Shown here piece by piece: positions 7,684 through 16,339 of a DNA stretch of 54,570 bases. The notes under the pieces are model-generated. The model was not told where the DNA came from, did no database searches, and saw nothing but the letters and a program-made list of their open reading frames with translations. Made by a program: the position numbers and the translations under genes. Numbering within the stretch: the stretch's first letter is position 1; each line of letters opens with the position of its first letter. Source of the stretch: Draconibacterium orientale (lineage in GTDB: Bacteria > Bacteroidota > Bacteroidia > Bacteroidales > UBA12170); NCBI GenBank assembly GCA_020718205.1, contig DYSN01000011.1:1-54570 (forward strand), written 5' to 3'.

Positions 7684-9507
7684 TTGAATTACGAAGGCAT
7701 AGATACCCATGTGTTAAATGGGAAAAGATTCTATTACAGTTTTCTGGCCGGTGCACAGCGAATTTTCGAATATCAGAAATCAATAAATAAAATAAATGTT
7801 TTTCCTGTTCAGGATGGTGATACTGGTACCAATATTGCCAGCACCATGCGCGCCATTATTGACACCTATATTCCAACCAATAATTTAAAAGTTACCGCTG
7901 ATGCCATAGCTGATGCGGCTCTTGTAGGAGCCAGAGGAAATTCCGGAATCATTTTCGCACAATTTATTTATGGATTTAGCGATAAGCTGGAAGAAAATGG
8001 CGATAATATCACTGTGAAGGATTTTGCTCTTGCTTTAAAAAACGCTGTGGCCTATAGTTACGAAGCCATTAGCAATCCGGTAGAAGGCACCATGATTACT
8101 GTGATGCGTGAATGGGCGGAATCGGTTGACAAACTAAAGGACAAGTTTACCGATTTTAATGAGCTCATTTCAGAATCATTAGTAAGTGCGAGAACAAGCC
8201 TCGAAGAGACCCCCAAAAAGCTGGCGGTTTTAGCAAAATTTAAAGTGGTAGATGCTGGGGGGAAAGCATTTGTGCATTTTCTCGAAGGCATGACTGATTT
8301 CTTTAAACATGGTGAAATTCGAAGCATTCTCCAATCGCGGAATGTGGTAAAAGTGCAGGATGTGAATGAAGGAATTTCACATGATGACGTCCATTTCAGG
8401 TATTGCACCGAATGCATGCTGGTGATGGAAGAAGCACAAGCAAATCTTAAGGAAAGCCTGCGGTATAAGCTTTCGAGCTACGGAGATTCACTGGTAATTG
8501 CAGGTTCTCAAAAGAAAATGCGGTTGCATATTCACACCGATCAGCCGGCCGTTGTTTTTACCCATCTGGAGCCTTATGGAAATATCACTTTTCAGAAAGT
8601 AGATGATATGGTGATGCAGAAGGAAATCGTGAACAACCGCAAAATGAATATCGGTTTTATAACTGATAGCTCCTGCGATTTGCCATCAGAGTTCGTAGAT
8701 AAATATCAGATTTCGGTGGTGCCTCTGAAAGTTCATTTTGGGGAGCAGTTTTTTCTCGATGGACTTACCTTAAAGCCTCAGCAGCTATATAAAAAGCTTG
8801 ATTCTTCTAAAATTTACCCCAATTCTGCTCAACCCAGCTACCACGACTTTTTAAATAAATACGATTATCTGGCTTCTCATTTCGACTCTATTATTGGTAT
8901 ACATATCAGTAAAAATCTAAGTGGGGTTTGGAGCAATTCCAACAAAGCAGGAACCACCATTGCACAGCAACAAAACAAGGATATTAGTGTTATTGATTCC
9001 AAACGCCTGGCCAGCGGACAAGGGCTTTTGGTGCTTAGAGCAGCTGTTGCCGCTGACGAAGGAATGAGTAAAAGTGATATTGTTTTAAACATGGATACGT
9101 GGATAAAAAACACCAAGAGCTATGTGAGTGTAAAAACCATGAAGTATCTCATACGTAGTGGCCGCGTTAGTCCGGTTAAAGGAGCAATAGGTAAGCTTTT
9201 TAATCTCAAACCTCTAATCATTGTAAACGACGACGGACGTACAGAAGTTATTGGAAAACCATTTACCGAAAAAGGCAGTATTGAATTGGTAATGAAAGAA
9301 ATCAGGATTATTACAGCCGGGTATAACATTTGGGAATACGCAATTTCACATGCCAATAATCCGGAGACGGCGGCGTACTATTCCAGAGAAATGGAAAAGC
9401 TAACGGGCAAAAAGCCGGTTTATGTTACCGATGCTCCACCGGCATTGGCTCTAAATACAGGATTGGGCGTAGTTGCTCTTTCATTAATTATCGATGGAAA
9501 GAAATAA
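7684..9507 (+). CDS. DhaL (DAK2) - DegV fusion, fatty-acid-kinase-like protein
   Basis: The protein joins a DhaL/DAK2 domain (about residues 10-190, with the metal-ATP motif VQDGDTGTN), a middle FakA-like region and a C-terminal DegV domain (from about residue 325, opening GFITDSSCDLPSEF). In Firmicutes the kinase FakA and the fatty-acid carrier FakB (DegV) are separate partners that phosphorylate fatty acids. Here both sit in one chain, so a self-contained acyl-phosphate producer is a reasonable inference. I chose TTG at 7684 (607 residues) because of the promoter at 7628-7660 and GAGGAGGG. ATG at 7648 is the alternative (619 residues). Confidence 0.85.
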   Translation: MNYEGIDTHVLNGKRFYYSFLAGAQRIFEYQKSINKINVFPVQDGDTGTNIASTMRAIIDTYIPTNNLKVTADAIADAALVGARGNSGIIFAQFIYGFSDKLEENGDNITVKDFALALKNAVAYSYEAISNPVEGTMITVMREWAESVDKLKDKFTDFNELISESLVSARTSLEETPKKLAVLAKFKVVDAGGKAFVHFLEGMTDFFKHGEIRSILQSRNVVKVQDVNEGISHDDVHFRYCTECMLVMEEAQANLKESLRYKLSSYGDSLVIAGSQKKMRLHIHTDQPAVVFTHLEPYGNITFQKVDDMVMQKEIVNNRKMNIGFITDSSCDLPSEFVDKYQISVVPLKVHFGEQFFLDGLTLKPQQLYKKLDSSKIYPNSAQPSYHDFLNKYDYLASHFDSIIGIHISKNLSGVWSNSNKAGTTIAQQQNKDISVIDSKRLASGQGLLVLRAAVAADEGMSKSDIVLNMDTWIKNTKSYVSVKTMKYLIRSGRVSPVKGAIGKLFNLKPLIIVNDDGRTEVIGKPFTEKGSIELVMKEIRIITAGYNIWEYAISHANNPETAAYYSREMEKLTGKKPVYVTDAPPALALNTGLGVVALSLIIDGKK

Positions 9508-9518
9508 AATTCATTGAT

Positions 9519-9526
9519 TACCTTTG
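9519..9526 (+). promoter_or_regulatory. -7 box TACCTTTG before the lipoprotein gene
   Basis: TACCTTTG fits TAnnTTTG exactly. It lies 11 nt after the stop of the DegV gene and 53 nt before the lipoprotein ATG. There is no TTG at the expected -33 position, so this is a moderate candidate. Confidence 0.45.
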
Positions 9527-9579
9527 TAACTCCATTAGCACACAATCATTTTACACAAAAAATTTAAAAGGTGAACCTT

Positions 9580-10329
9580 ATGAAATTAATCAAAATTTTT
9601 ATTATTGCCCTGGTGGCAATATCCTGCAATAACAGCAATACTAACCAGCAAGGAGTCAGCAAAGATTCCGATACAGATTATACTCAGGCACTCGCCAGAA
9701 TGAATTCGGAAGTGCATTCTGTTGATGTTCTTGAAGCTCAGACCAGTGGCTCTTATACTTATTTGAAATTAAAAGAAAATGATAAAGAATACTGGGCTGC
9801 CATAACAGCACAGGAGGTAACTGTTGGAGGAAAATACTATTATCAGTCGGCAATGGAGATGAAAGACTTCAAAAGCAAAAGCTTAGATAAGGTTTTCGAA
9901 TCTATATGGTTCATTGAAGGATTCTCGGCTAACCAACCTGTAGTGACCGAGCTTCAGACTAAGGAATTAGACGAAAATCATAATCATACCGCTGCCCAGG
10001 ATTCGCACGAAAAGATATCGGTGGAGTCCGCAAAAGATGGCTATACCCTGGCACAGGTATTTCAAAAGAAATCGGAATTGGAGGGTATAGAGATTGTCGT
10101 TAAAGGACAGGTAGTGAAAGTGAATACCGAAATTATGAAAACCAACTGGGTTCATATTCAGGATGGAACTTCTTTTAATAATATGTTCGATCTTACCATC
10201 ACCACAAACGACGAACTCGATTTTAAACTAGGCGATGTAGTTTCATTCAAAGGCAAACTTAGTCTTAATAAAGATTTTGGCTATGGCTATAAATACGATT
10301 TTCTTCTCGAAAATGCTGTTTTGCTTTAG
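9580..10329 (+). CDS. Lipoprotein with two OB-fold-like domains
   Basis: The product starts with a short hydrophobic segment ending in a lipobox-like ALVAISC, then an Asn/Ser-rich linker, so it is probably a lipoprotein. A first domain (about residues 45-120, with SYTYLKLKENDKEYWAAI and AMEMKDFKSKSLDKVF) resembles the NrfJ-like module. The second (about 150-249, EGIEIVVKGQVVKVN..NWVHIQDGT) resembles a tRNA_anti-type OB fold. Both are known from proteins annotated only as nucleic-acid-binding-like, and a periplasmic role is more likely given the lipobox. I chose ATG 9580 over GTG 9571 because AAAAGGTGA just precedes it. Confidence 0.75.
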   Translation: MKLIKIFIIALVAISCNNSNTNQQGVSKDSDTDYTQALARMNSEVHSVDVLEAQTSGSYTYLKLKENDKEYWAAITAQEVTVGGKYYYQSAMEMKDFKSKSLDKVFESIWFIEGFSANQPVVTELQTKELDENHNHTAAQDSHEKISVESAKDGYTLAQVFQKKSELEGIEIVVKGQVVKVNTEIMKTNWVHIQDGTSFNNMFDLTITTNDELDFKLGDVVSFKGKLSLNKDFGYGYKYDFLLENAVLL

Positions 10330-10526
10330 TGTTTAAGTTCTAAACTCCTTATAAGACTTCATTTTACTCAATATCGGATAATGATTCTTTGTTTAATGAT
10401 AAATCAAGATTTGTGTAAAGTAAAGAAAATCAGTATTTTAAATATTATATTTCGAACAAGTTCTCAAAGCTTATGGAAGAAATAAACAATTGTTAGTTTC
10501 TTTTTTTTGGGGAGCATAATTAATAG

Positions 10527-10556
10527 TTGGAAAGAATCCAAAAAAATTTATTTTTG
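10527..10556 (+). promoter_or_regulatory. Promoter for the DUF2795 gene
   Basis: TTG at 10527-10529, a 19-nt spacer and TATTTTTG at 10549-10556 make a textbook Bacteroidota promoter. Transcription should start around 10563, leaving a leader of under 20 nt before the ATG at 10581. The gap 10330-10526 before it holds nothing else I can identify. Confidence 0.75.
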
Positions 10557-10580
10557 CAAAAAATCTAAAAATACTTAGAT

Positions 10581-10802
10581 ATGTACTGGACATTAGAATT
10601 AGCTTCAAAATTAGAAGATGCTCCCTGGCCCGCAACCAAAGAAGAGCTTATTGATTATAGCATTAGATCCGGAGCACCCGACGAGGTAATCGAGAATTTA
10701 AGCGAGTTGGAAGACGAAGGCGAGATTTATGAGAGAATCGAAGATATTTGGCCTGACTACCCAACAAAAGACGATTTCTTCTTTAACGAGGATGAGTATT
10801 AA
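10581..10802 (+). CDS. Small acidic DUF2795 family protein
   Basis: This 73-residue, strongly acidic protein (MYWTLELASKLEDAPWPATK..) belongs to the DUF2795 family, highly conserved across Bacteroidota. The helix-rich segment TKEELIDYSIRSGAPDEVIENL is the family core. No enzymatic motif, signal peptide or membrane helix is present, and the function is unknown. It is a single-gene unit with its own strong promoter and terminator, which suggests high expression. Confidence 0.9.
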   Translation: MYWTLELASKLEDAPWPATKEELIDYSIRSGAPDEVIENLSELEDEGEIYERIEDIWPDYPTKDDFFFNEDEY

Positions 10803-10807
10803 AATAT

Positions 10808-10832
10808 AAAACCCGGGCTAACCGGGTTTTTT
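10808..10832 (+). terminator. Terminator of the DUF2795 gene
   Basis: AAACCCGG at 10809-10816 pairs with CCGGGTTT at 10822-10829 around a 5-nt loop, and a T run follows. It starts only 6 nt after the stop codon. Confidence 0.85.
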
Positions 10833-10853
10833 AATGCCTTCGTTTAAAAAATA

Positions 10854-10888
10854 AAAACCTTGAATTCTTTAGAATTCAAGGTTTTTTG
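10854..10888 (-). terminator. Long hairpin terminator, probably for the cyclophilin gene
   Basis: AAAACCTTGAATTC at 10854-10867 pairs perfectly over 14 bp with GAATTCAAGGTTTT at 10872-10885, with a 4-nt loop and A/T runs on both sides. It can work in both directions. Its place just downstream of the minus-strand cyclophilin gene makes that its main client, with the preceding hairpin serving the plus-strand gene. Confidence 0.85.
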
Positions 10889-10902
10889 CTTAAAGGTTAA
10901 AG

Positions 10903-11337
10903 TTATTCGGTTACAACTATTTCCAGAATTCTATCACCCTGTCTAATCTTGTCTACAATATCCACATTTTCGATGACTCTTCCAAAGCACGTGTGGTTAC
11001 GGTCTAAATGCTTGGTATTTTGGCGGTTGTGGCATATAAAGAATTGACTGCCACCAGTATTTCTCCCCGCATGAGCCATACTTAAAACTCCCTTATCGTG
11101 ATATTGATTGTTTCCAGTTAACTCGCAATCAATTGTATAGCCTGGGCCACCCATTCCATTGCCGTTAGGACATCCCCCCTGAATCACAAAATCAGGTATC
11201 ACCCGGTGAAATGTTAATCCATTATAAAATCCTTTTTTCGAAAGTGTAATGAAGTTCTCAACTGTTTTAGGAGCATCCTCCTCGTAAAACTCCACTGTCA
11301 TGTTACCATATTTGGTTTTGATTTCAGCTGTTGCCAT
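10903..11337 (-). CDS. Cyclophilin-type peptidylprolyl isomerase
   Basis: This 144-residue protein catalyses cis-trans isomerisation of Xaa-Pro bonds. Nearly the whole chain is the cyclophilin domain: FYEEDAPKTVENF, FHRVIPDFVIQGGCP with the active-site Arg, Phe and Gln, and the GSQFFI and FGRVIENVDIVD segments. No signal peptide is visible, so it is a cytoplasmic PpiB-like form. It lies 8 nt after the lepB stop and is likely co-transcribed with lepB. Confidence 0.93.
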   Translation of the reverse strand: MATAEIKTKYGNMTVEFYEEDAPKTVENFITLSKKGFYNGLTFHRVIPDFVIQGGCPNGNGMGGPGYTIDCELTGNNQYHDKGVLSMAHAGRNTGGSQFFICHNRQNTKHLDRNHTCFGRVIENVDIVDKIRQGDRILEIVVTE

Positions 11338-11345
11338 ATTGTTTA

Positions 11346-12899
11346 TTATTTAATAGTTCTTAATACTTTATCCCATCTGATTTTGCCGTTGGTGAGTGCT
11401 TTGTTGGGATCGAGCGAAAGCCAAACAAATACAGCTTTCCCAACGATATGATCCTCTGGTACAAAACCCCAATAGCGGCTATCGGCAGAATTATGGCGGT
11501 TATCGCCCATCATCCAGTAGTAGTCTTGTTTAAAAGTATAATTGGTGCTTTCCTTTCCGTTTATGAATATTTTTCCCTGCTTAATTTCGAAATCATTATC
11601 TTCATATTTCATGATAATTTTTTTGTACAAGGCAATATTCTGAATTGTTATATCAACTTTTACTCCCTTTTTGGGGATGGTTAGTGGTCCGAAATTGTCC
11701 TGATTCCATTGGAAATTCTCAATATCATGAGGAAAAATAGGAGGGTAGATTTCTCCGGCTGTCTGAATATGCGGTACAACTTTATTCACATTGGACAGTT
11801 CTTCAACCTGCTTTTTCTTTTCCTCGCTCAGGTATAGAATATAGTGGCTGTTATTTACTCTCCCACCTTCAGATATATCAAGTTTGTCGATGGTGTTTTG
11901 GTTAAAGCCAGTTCCGTTGGTAAAAACATCGTACATAAACTGCATGTTTTTTGGATTGTCGGCAGGTTTGTTATTCACGTAGAGCTGACGGTTTTTAATT
12001 TCAATGACATCGCCAGGAATGGCTACGCACCTTTTAATATAGTTTTCGCGTTTATCTACGGGTCTATCTGTTACATGATAAGCTTTCCAAATGGCTTCCC
12101 GTCCGCTTCCGGGCTTATAGGCCTCGCCCAATCTATCCTTCAATTCCTGTTCTTTGGAACGAACTATCTGATAATAATCTTCATTCTGACGCTCCAAAAC
12201 CACGGTATCGCCACTGGGATAATTAAATACAACCACGTCATTGTTTTTAATTTTTCCAAAGCCGGGGTATCTGTGGTAGGGCAATTTGAGCCATTCAACA
12301 TAGCTTTTAGTTAAGGCTGTAAAGGGTAAAGTGTGATGTACAAAGGGGAAAGCGATAGGAGTCATGGGCGATTTGGGGCCATATGACAATTTGCTAACGA
12401 ATAAATAGTCGCCAACCAAAAGACTTTTCTCCATAGATGAAGTGGGAATTGTATAGGCTTCCATGAGAAAAATTCTGATAATACTGGCGGCTATTACAGC
12501 AAAGACAATGGCATCGACCCATTCTCTAACCACACCTTTTTTAATTTTAGGCTGTTGTGCAGGAGGTGTCCAATGAATATTGGATTGCAATGCAAGCCAA
12601 GGCAAATAAATGAAAGGCAAAAGTGAAACTAATATTTGATCATGAATTTTAGTTTTACCGAATCCTTTAATCAGCTCAATGGCCAAAAGCATAAAGGTAA
12701 AAACATTGATAAACGGGATTGCAAGCCAAAGGTACCACCAAAATGACTTCTCGACCAATCTGACCCAGATAAAGAGGTTGTAAAAAGGAACCAATGCTTT
12801 CCGGCCTTGAATTCCCGCTTTTTCGAAAAGTTTATAAGCGAAGGCTGCAGGTACTGTGAGTAATGCAATCAGGCTGATGGAAAAAATTATAACACTCAT
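11346..12899 (-). CDS. lepB: Signal peptidase I
   Basis: LepB cleaves signal peptides from exported proteins at the inner membrane. At 517 residues it is longer than the E. coli enzyme but typical of Bacteroidota. It has extra N-terminal membrane segments (about 1-20, 52-80 and 88-105), then the usual anchor (about 128-148). The catalytic Ser155 lies in IPTSSM, and the general-base Lys in YIKRCVAIPGD. The last conserved box, GDNRHNSADSRYWG, is near the C-terminus. A long insertion separates the Lys box from the last box. The cyclophilin gene follows directly. Confidence 0.94.
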   Translation of the reverse strand: MSVIIFSISLIALLTVPAAFAYKLFEKAGIQGRKALVPFYNLFIWVRLVEKSFWWYLWLAIPFINVFTFMLLAIELIKGFGKTKIHDQILVSLLPFIYLPWLALQSNIHWTPPAQQPKIKKGVVREWVDAIVFAVIAASIIRIFLMEAYTIPTSSMEKSLLVGDYLFVSKLSYGPKSPMTPIAFPFVHHTLPFTALTKSYVEWLKLPYHRYPGFGKIKNNDVVVFNYPSGDTVVLERQNEDYYQIVRSKEQELKDRLGEAYKPGSGREAIWKAYHVTDRPVDKRENYIKRCVAIPGDVIEIKNRQLYVNNKPADNPKNMQFMYDVFTNGTGFNQNTIDKLDISEGGRVNNSHYILYLSEEKKKQVEELSNVNKVVPHIQTAGEIYPPIFPHDIENFQWNQDNFGPLTIPKKGVKVDITIQNIALYKKIIMKYEDNDFEIKQGKIFINGKESTNYTFKQDYYWMMGDNRHNSADSRYWGFVPEDHIVGKAVFVWLSLDPNKALTNGKIRWDKVLRTIK

Positions 12900-13055
12900 G
12901 TTTTCTTCGAATTAATGAATATGCAAATGTGGTTTTTTATCTGTTTCAATTATATTTTTTACCCTTAAAATTTGTTAACCTCAAAATGCCGGATTAGTGG
13001 CATCAGTCAAGTTTAAAAATATTGATATTGAAAAGGTTATCAATTTTTATCTGTC

Positions 13056-14300
13056 CTATTTTTGTGGAGTTTGGGTGCTATCAGCATTCCCCGATTTGTC
13101 TTTATTGAAGTGATTATGTCTTTTGTTTTTGTTAAATGTTCTCTTAAAATCACCTGTTTTATATTCCGGGCCTGGAGGAAATCCTTCGGGTAAGGCTATT
13201 TTATGAATGACACGGTCAATGAGTTTTTCAATTTTTTGAAATTTGTGGACTTCATCAGCATTGATAAAACTCAAAGCCAATCCCGAGCGTTGAGCTCGTG
13301 CGGTCCGGCCAACCCTGTGCACATAGTCTTCGGCATCGGTTGGGGCATCGAAGTTTATAATTAAGTCAATATCATCGATATCGATTCCGCGGCTTACGAT
13401 ATCTGTGGCAATGAGTACTTTAAGTTTTCCGCTTCGGAAGTTGAGCATGATTTCTTCACGATCTTTCTGCTCAAAACCGCTGTGAAAAGCCTGAACCCCG
13501 ATTTTTAAATCGTTGAGACTTCTGGCAATATTATCCACCGTAATTTTACTTCCAGCAAAAATAATCATCTTCTGATCGGTTTTGTCTTTGAGCAGATGCT
13601 TAATCAATCGTATTTTTTCGCTATTATGAATCAGGTAGGCAGCCTGAATAACCCCTTCGGCTGGTTTTGCCAATTCAATACTCACCTCTTTTGGATTGTT
13701 GAGGAGTGTTTTGGCCATGCTTTTAATTTTCGGGTTCATAGTGGCCGAAAACATAAGATTTTGTTGTTTCCCGCTTAGATGTTTTTGAATGGTTAGGATG
13801 TCGGGGAGAAAGCCCATGTCGAGCATTTTATCTGCTTCATCGAGCACAAAAAACTCAAGTTTGGTCAAATCTACATAGCCCATCTTTATATGGCTCATGA
13901 GACGTCCGGGGGTTGCAATAATGATGCCGGCTCCATTTTCAAGTGCTTTTTTCTCCTGGCTAAAGTCAATGCCATCGCCACCGCCGTATACTGCCAGCGA
14001 ATCGATGGGAGTGAAGTAAGCCATTCCCTGCAATTGTTGGTCTATTTGAGCGGCAAGTTCGCGGGTGGGTGCTATAATCAACGCTTTAACAAATGGAGTT
14101 TTTTCCAGGTCAAGCAGAATATCGACCATAGGTAATAGATAGGCAGCAGTTTTTCCGGTTCCGGTTTGTGCGAATGCCATTAAATCGTATCCGTCGAGGA
14201 TAATTGGAATACTCTGTTCCTGAACTGGCGTGGGGTCTTTATAACCCATGGCTTCAATGGCATCGAGTATATCGTGAGATAGTTGTAAGTCTTTGAACAT
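13056..14300 (-). CDS. DEAD-box ATP-dependent RNA helicase (RhlE-like)
   Basis: The 414-residue protein has the full set of DEAD-box motifs: the Q motif (GYKDPTPVQEQSIP), motif I AQTGTGKT, Ia PTRELA, motif II DEAD, motif III SAT and motif VI HRVGRTAR. The basic tail after about residue 385 (FNKNKRHNHFNKDK) is typical of RNA-binding extensions. It probably remodels RNA in ribosome assembly or RNA decay, but the specific substrate cannot be told. It begins 5 nt after the stop of the M49 peptidase gene, so the two are likely one transcript. Confidence 0.92.
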   Translation of the reverse strand: MFKDLQLSHDILDAIEAMGYKDPTPVQEQSIPIILDGYDLMAFAQTGTGKTAAYLLPMVDILLDLEKTPFVKALIIAPTRELAAQIDQQLQGMAYFTPIDSLAVYGGGDGIDFSQEKKALENGAGIIIATPGRLMSHIKMGYVDLTKLEFFVLDEADKMLDMGFLPDILTIQKHLSGKQQNLMFSATMNPKIKSMAKTLLNNPKEVSIELAKPAEGVIQAAYLIHNSEKIRLIKHLLKDKTDQKMIIFAGSKITVDNIARSLNDLKIGVQAFHSGFEQKDREEIMLNFRSGKLKVLIATDIVSRGIDIDDIDLIINFDAPTDAEDYVHRVGRTARAQRSGLALSFINADEVHKFQKIEKLIDRVIHKIALPEGFPPGPEYKTGDFKRTFNKNKRHNHFNKDKSGNADSTQTPQK

Positions 14301-14305
14301 AAATT

Positions 14306-16255
14306 TTAATTAAAACTGTAAGTTTTTCCGTAATGGATCATTTGATCTAAAAAGTTGTCGGCATAATGAATAGAGATGTCGATAATTTGTCCATTTTCGA
14401 CTTTGGGTTCATAGTGGGGATTCAGAAAACCGGAATAAGGTGGAATGTTGATTTTTTTCCAACGCTTCAGCACTTCCTTGTGCAACTCGTAGTCCACTTT
14501 AACGCCAAAATTTTCGACCAGCTTCTGAGCCGATTCATAATCCCCTTCCGATTTAATTCGTTGAACTTCTCTAAGGAGTTCACCAAATAATATTTGAAGC
14601 TTATAATAATCGTGAATAACAAAATAGGTTTTGTTGTCTCTCCTTATTTTTTCTATTACACCGTCTTTTTTCCCCGAGTCATAGGCCCATTGTGCTATTA
14701 ATTGGCGGTTTCGCATATGCGACTCTTCGATATTTTTGCCCAATTGAACCCTAACCAATTGAGTCATTAAACCACTTCTGATATAGCTATTGTATTCGCA
14801 AATTCCGGCATCTTTCGAAGGCATCAAATTCCATTCAATAAGTTGCTGGTCTAGAGCAAAATATAATGCTACCAAATCGGCTCGGGCCTCTTCGATGGTG
14901 CTGGCATAGCTTTTGAGTGTGGTGGCGGGATCGGCTACTCCTTCGGCCAGTTTTCCGCTGCCATGTCCTACAATTTCGTGCAAATCTACGTGAAGCTTGG
15001 AAGCCGGAGCACTATATTGATTATGAATTTCGATTTCCTGGGGGGAATAGGCAAACTCTTCAATACTTCCGTTTCCCTTAGATGCTTCGTCGTAGGCATC
15101 TATAATATTGCTAATTGTGATGCTTTTGCTGCCATATTCGGCTCTAATCCAATCGGCATTGGGCAGGTTTATCCCTATGGGAGTGGCTGGAGAACAATCT
15201 CCTGCTTCCATAACTACGTGAACTGCTCTGGCATGAACTCCATCAATTTTATCCTTTTTAAATTTAGAATCGGTTGAGCTGTTTTGTTCGAACCAAATGG
15301 CATTTTTGCTGATGGTTTCGGCTCTTTGAGTTGCTTCCTCATCGCGAATGGAAATGACTGATTCGTAGCTTGCTTTCCTTCCCAGCGGATCGCCATAAAC
15401 TTCGATAAAGCCATGAATTATATCCAAAGGCGACTTAACATCGCTTAGCCAGCTGATGCTATAATCGTCAAATTTTTCCAAATCGCCTGTTTCATAAAAC
15501 GAAACTAAATTCTCTAAGGCAGTTTTTTGCTCAGCGTAGGGGTTGATTTCTATGGCTTTTTTTAACCAAAAAATCATTTTAGCAATGCAGTTGTGATATT
15601 TCCCATTTATTTTCCAAACATCTTCAAACACTACACCATCCCGTTTTATCAGGGTTGAATTGAGACCATGCGAAATTCGGGAGCTTTTTTTTCCCGGTTG
15701 ATTCTCGTGAAAGTCTTCGGCTTCTTTTTGATTTACAGCTTCATAATAATTGCAGGCACTGTCAAGAATTAAATCGCCATTAGTATCCAAACTCACTCTT
15801 TTTATATCATTTTCGCTGTAAATTATCTGAAGCAGGTAGTCGTTATTTGTGTTTGGCTGAAAGGTTTCTAAAAAATCGCCAAGTTTGACTTCATTGAGAA
15901 GAAAGGCGAAATACTCCTTGGTGCATTCCGGATAGAACTTGTCCATTGAATAATGATGGTGTATTCCGTTTGCAAAGAAAACTTTTTTCGAATATGTGAT
16001 AAAATGTTGATATTCAATAGTATTTCTGTCACCCTTAAAATCTAATATAATCTTTTCAATAGTTTTTCTAATCAACAGGTTGTGCTTGTAATTCTGATCC
16101 CACAGAATATCGCGCCCCCAGAGCGCTGCCTGCGACAGGTAATAGATGTTTAGTTTTAAGTTTAATGATAAATTTTCGAAGCCCGGAACCTGATACCTTA
16201 AGATTCTGAAATCGTCGAATCTTTCTACTTCAAACCGGAAGGAGTGATTTTGCAT
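14306..16255 (-). CDS. Dipeptidyl-peptidase III-like metallopeptidase (family M49)
   Basis: The 649-residue protein carries the M49 zinc signature: HEIVGH with His426, Glu427 and His431, and the second motif EEARAD at residues 455-460 that supplies the third ligand. M49 enzymes release dipeptides from the N-terminus of short peptides. No signal peptide is evident, so it is probably cytoplasmic and involved in peptide turnover. Bacteroidota members are sometimes annotated as dihydrofolate reductase by transferred error, which nothing here supports. It lies upstream of the helicase gene by 5 nt. Confidence 0.88.
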   Translation of the reverse strand: MQNHSFRFEVERFDDFRILRYQVPGFENLSLNLKLNIYYLSQAALWGRDILWDQNYKHNLLIRKTIEKIILDFKGDRNTIEYQHFITYSKKVFFANGIHHHYSMDKFYPECTKEYFAFLLNEVKLGDFLETFQPNTNNDYLLQIIYSENDIKRVSLDTNGDLILDSACNYYEAVNQKEAEDFHENQPGKKSSRISHGLNSTLIKRDGVVFEDVWKINGKYHNCIAKMIFWLKKAIEINPYAEQKTALENLVSFYETGDLEKFDDYSISWLSDVKSPLDIIHGFIEVYGDPLGRKASYESVISIRDEEATQRAETISKNAIWFEQNSSTDSKFKKDKIDGVHARAVHVVMEAGDCSPATPIGINLPNADWIRAEYGSKSITISNIIDAYDEASKGNGSIEEFAYSPQEIEIHNQYSAPASKLHVDLHEIVGHGSGKLAEGVADPATTLKSYASTIEEARADLVALYFALDQQLIEWNLMPSKDAGICEYNSYIRSGLMTQLVRVQLGKNIEESHMRNRQLIAQWAYDSGKKDGVIEKIRRDNKTYFVIHDYYKLQILFGELLREVQRIKSEGDYESAQKLVENFGVKVDYELHKEVLKRWKKINIPPYSGFLNPHYEPKVENGQIIDISIHYADNFLDQMIHYGKTYSFN

Positions 16256-16287
16256 GTGAATAATAAAAATTGAATAAAAAATGATGG

Positions 16288-16295
16288 CAAAAGTA
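16288..16295 (-). promoter_or_regulatory. -7 box TACTTTTG before the M49 peptidase gene
   Basis: On the minus strand TACTTTTG matches TAnnTTTG and lies 33 nt before the ATG at 16255. A TTTG occurs 22 nt further upstream (16318-16321), a slightly long spacer. Confidence 0.4.
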
Positions 16296-16339
16296 GTATA
16301 AATCTCAACGAGTGAATCAAAGGTTGAGTTATCATTTCT

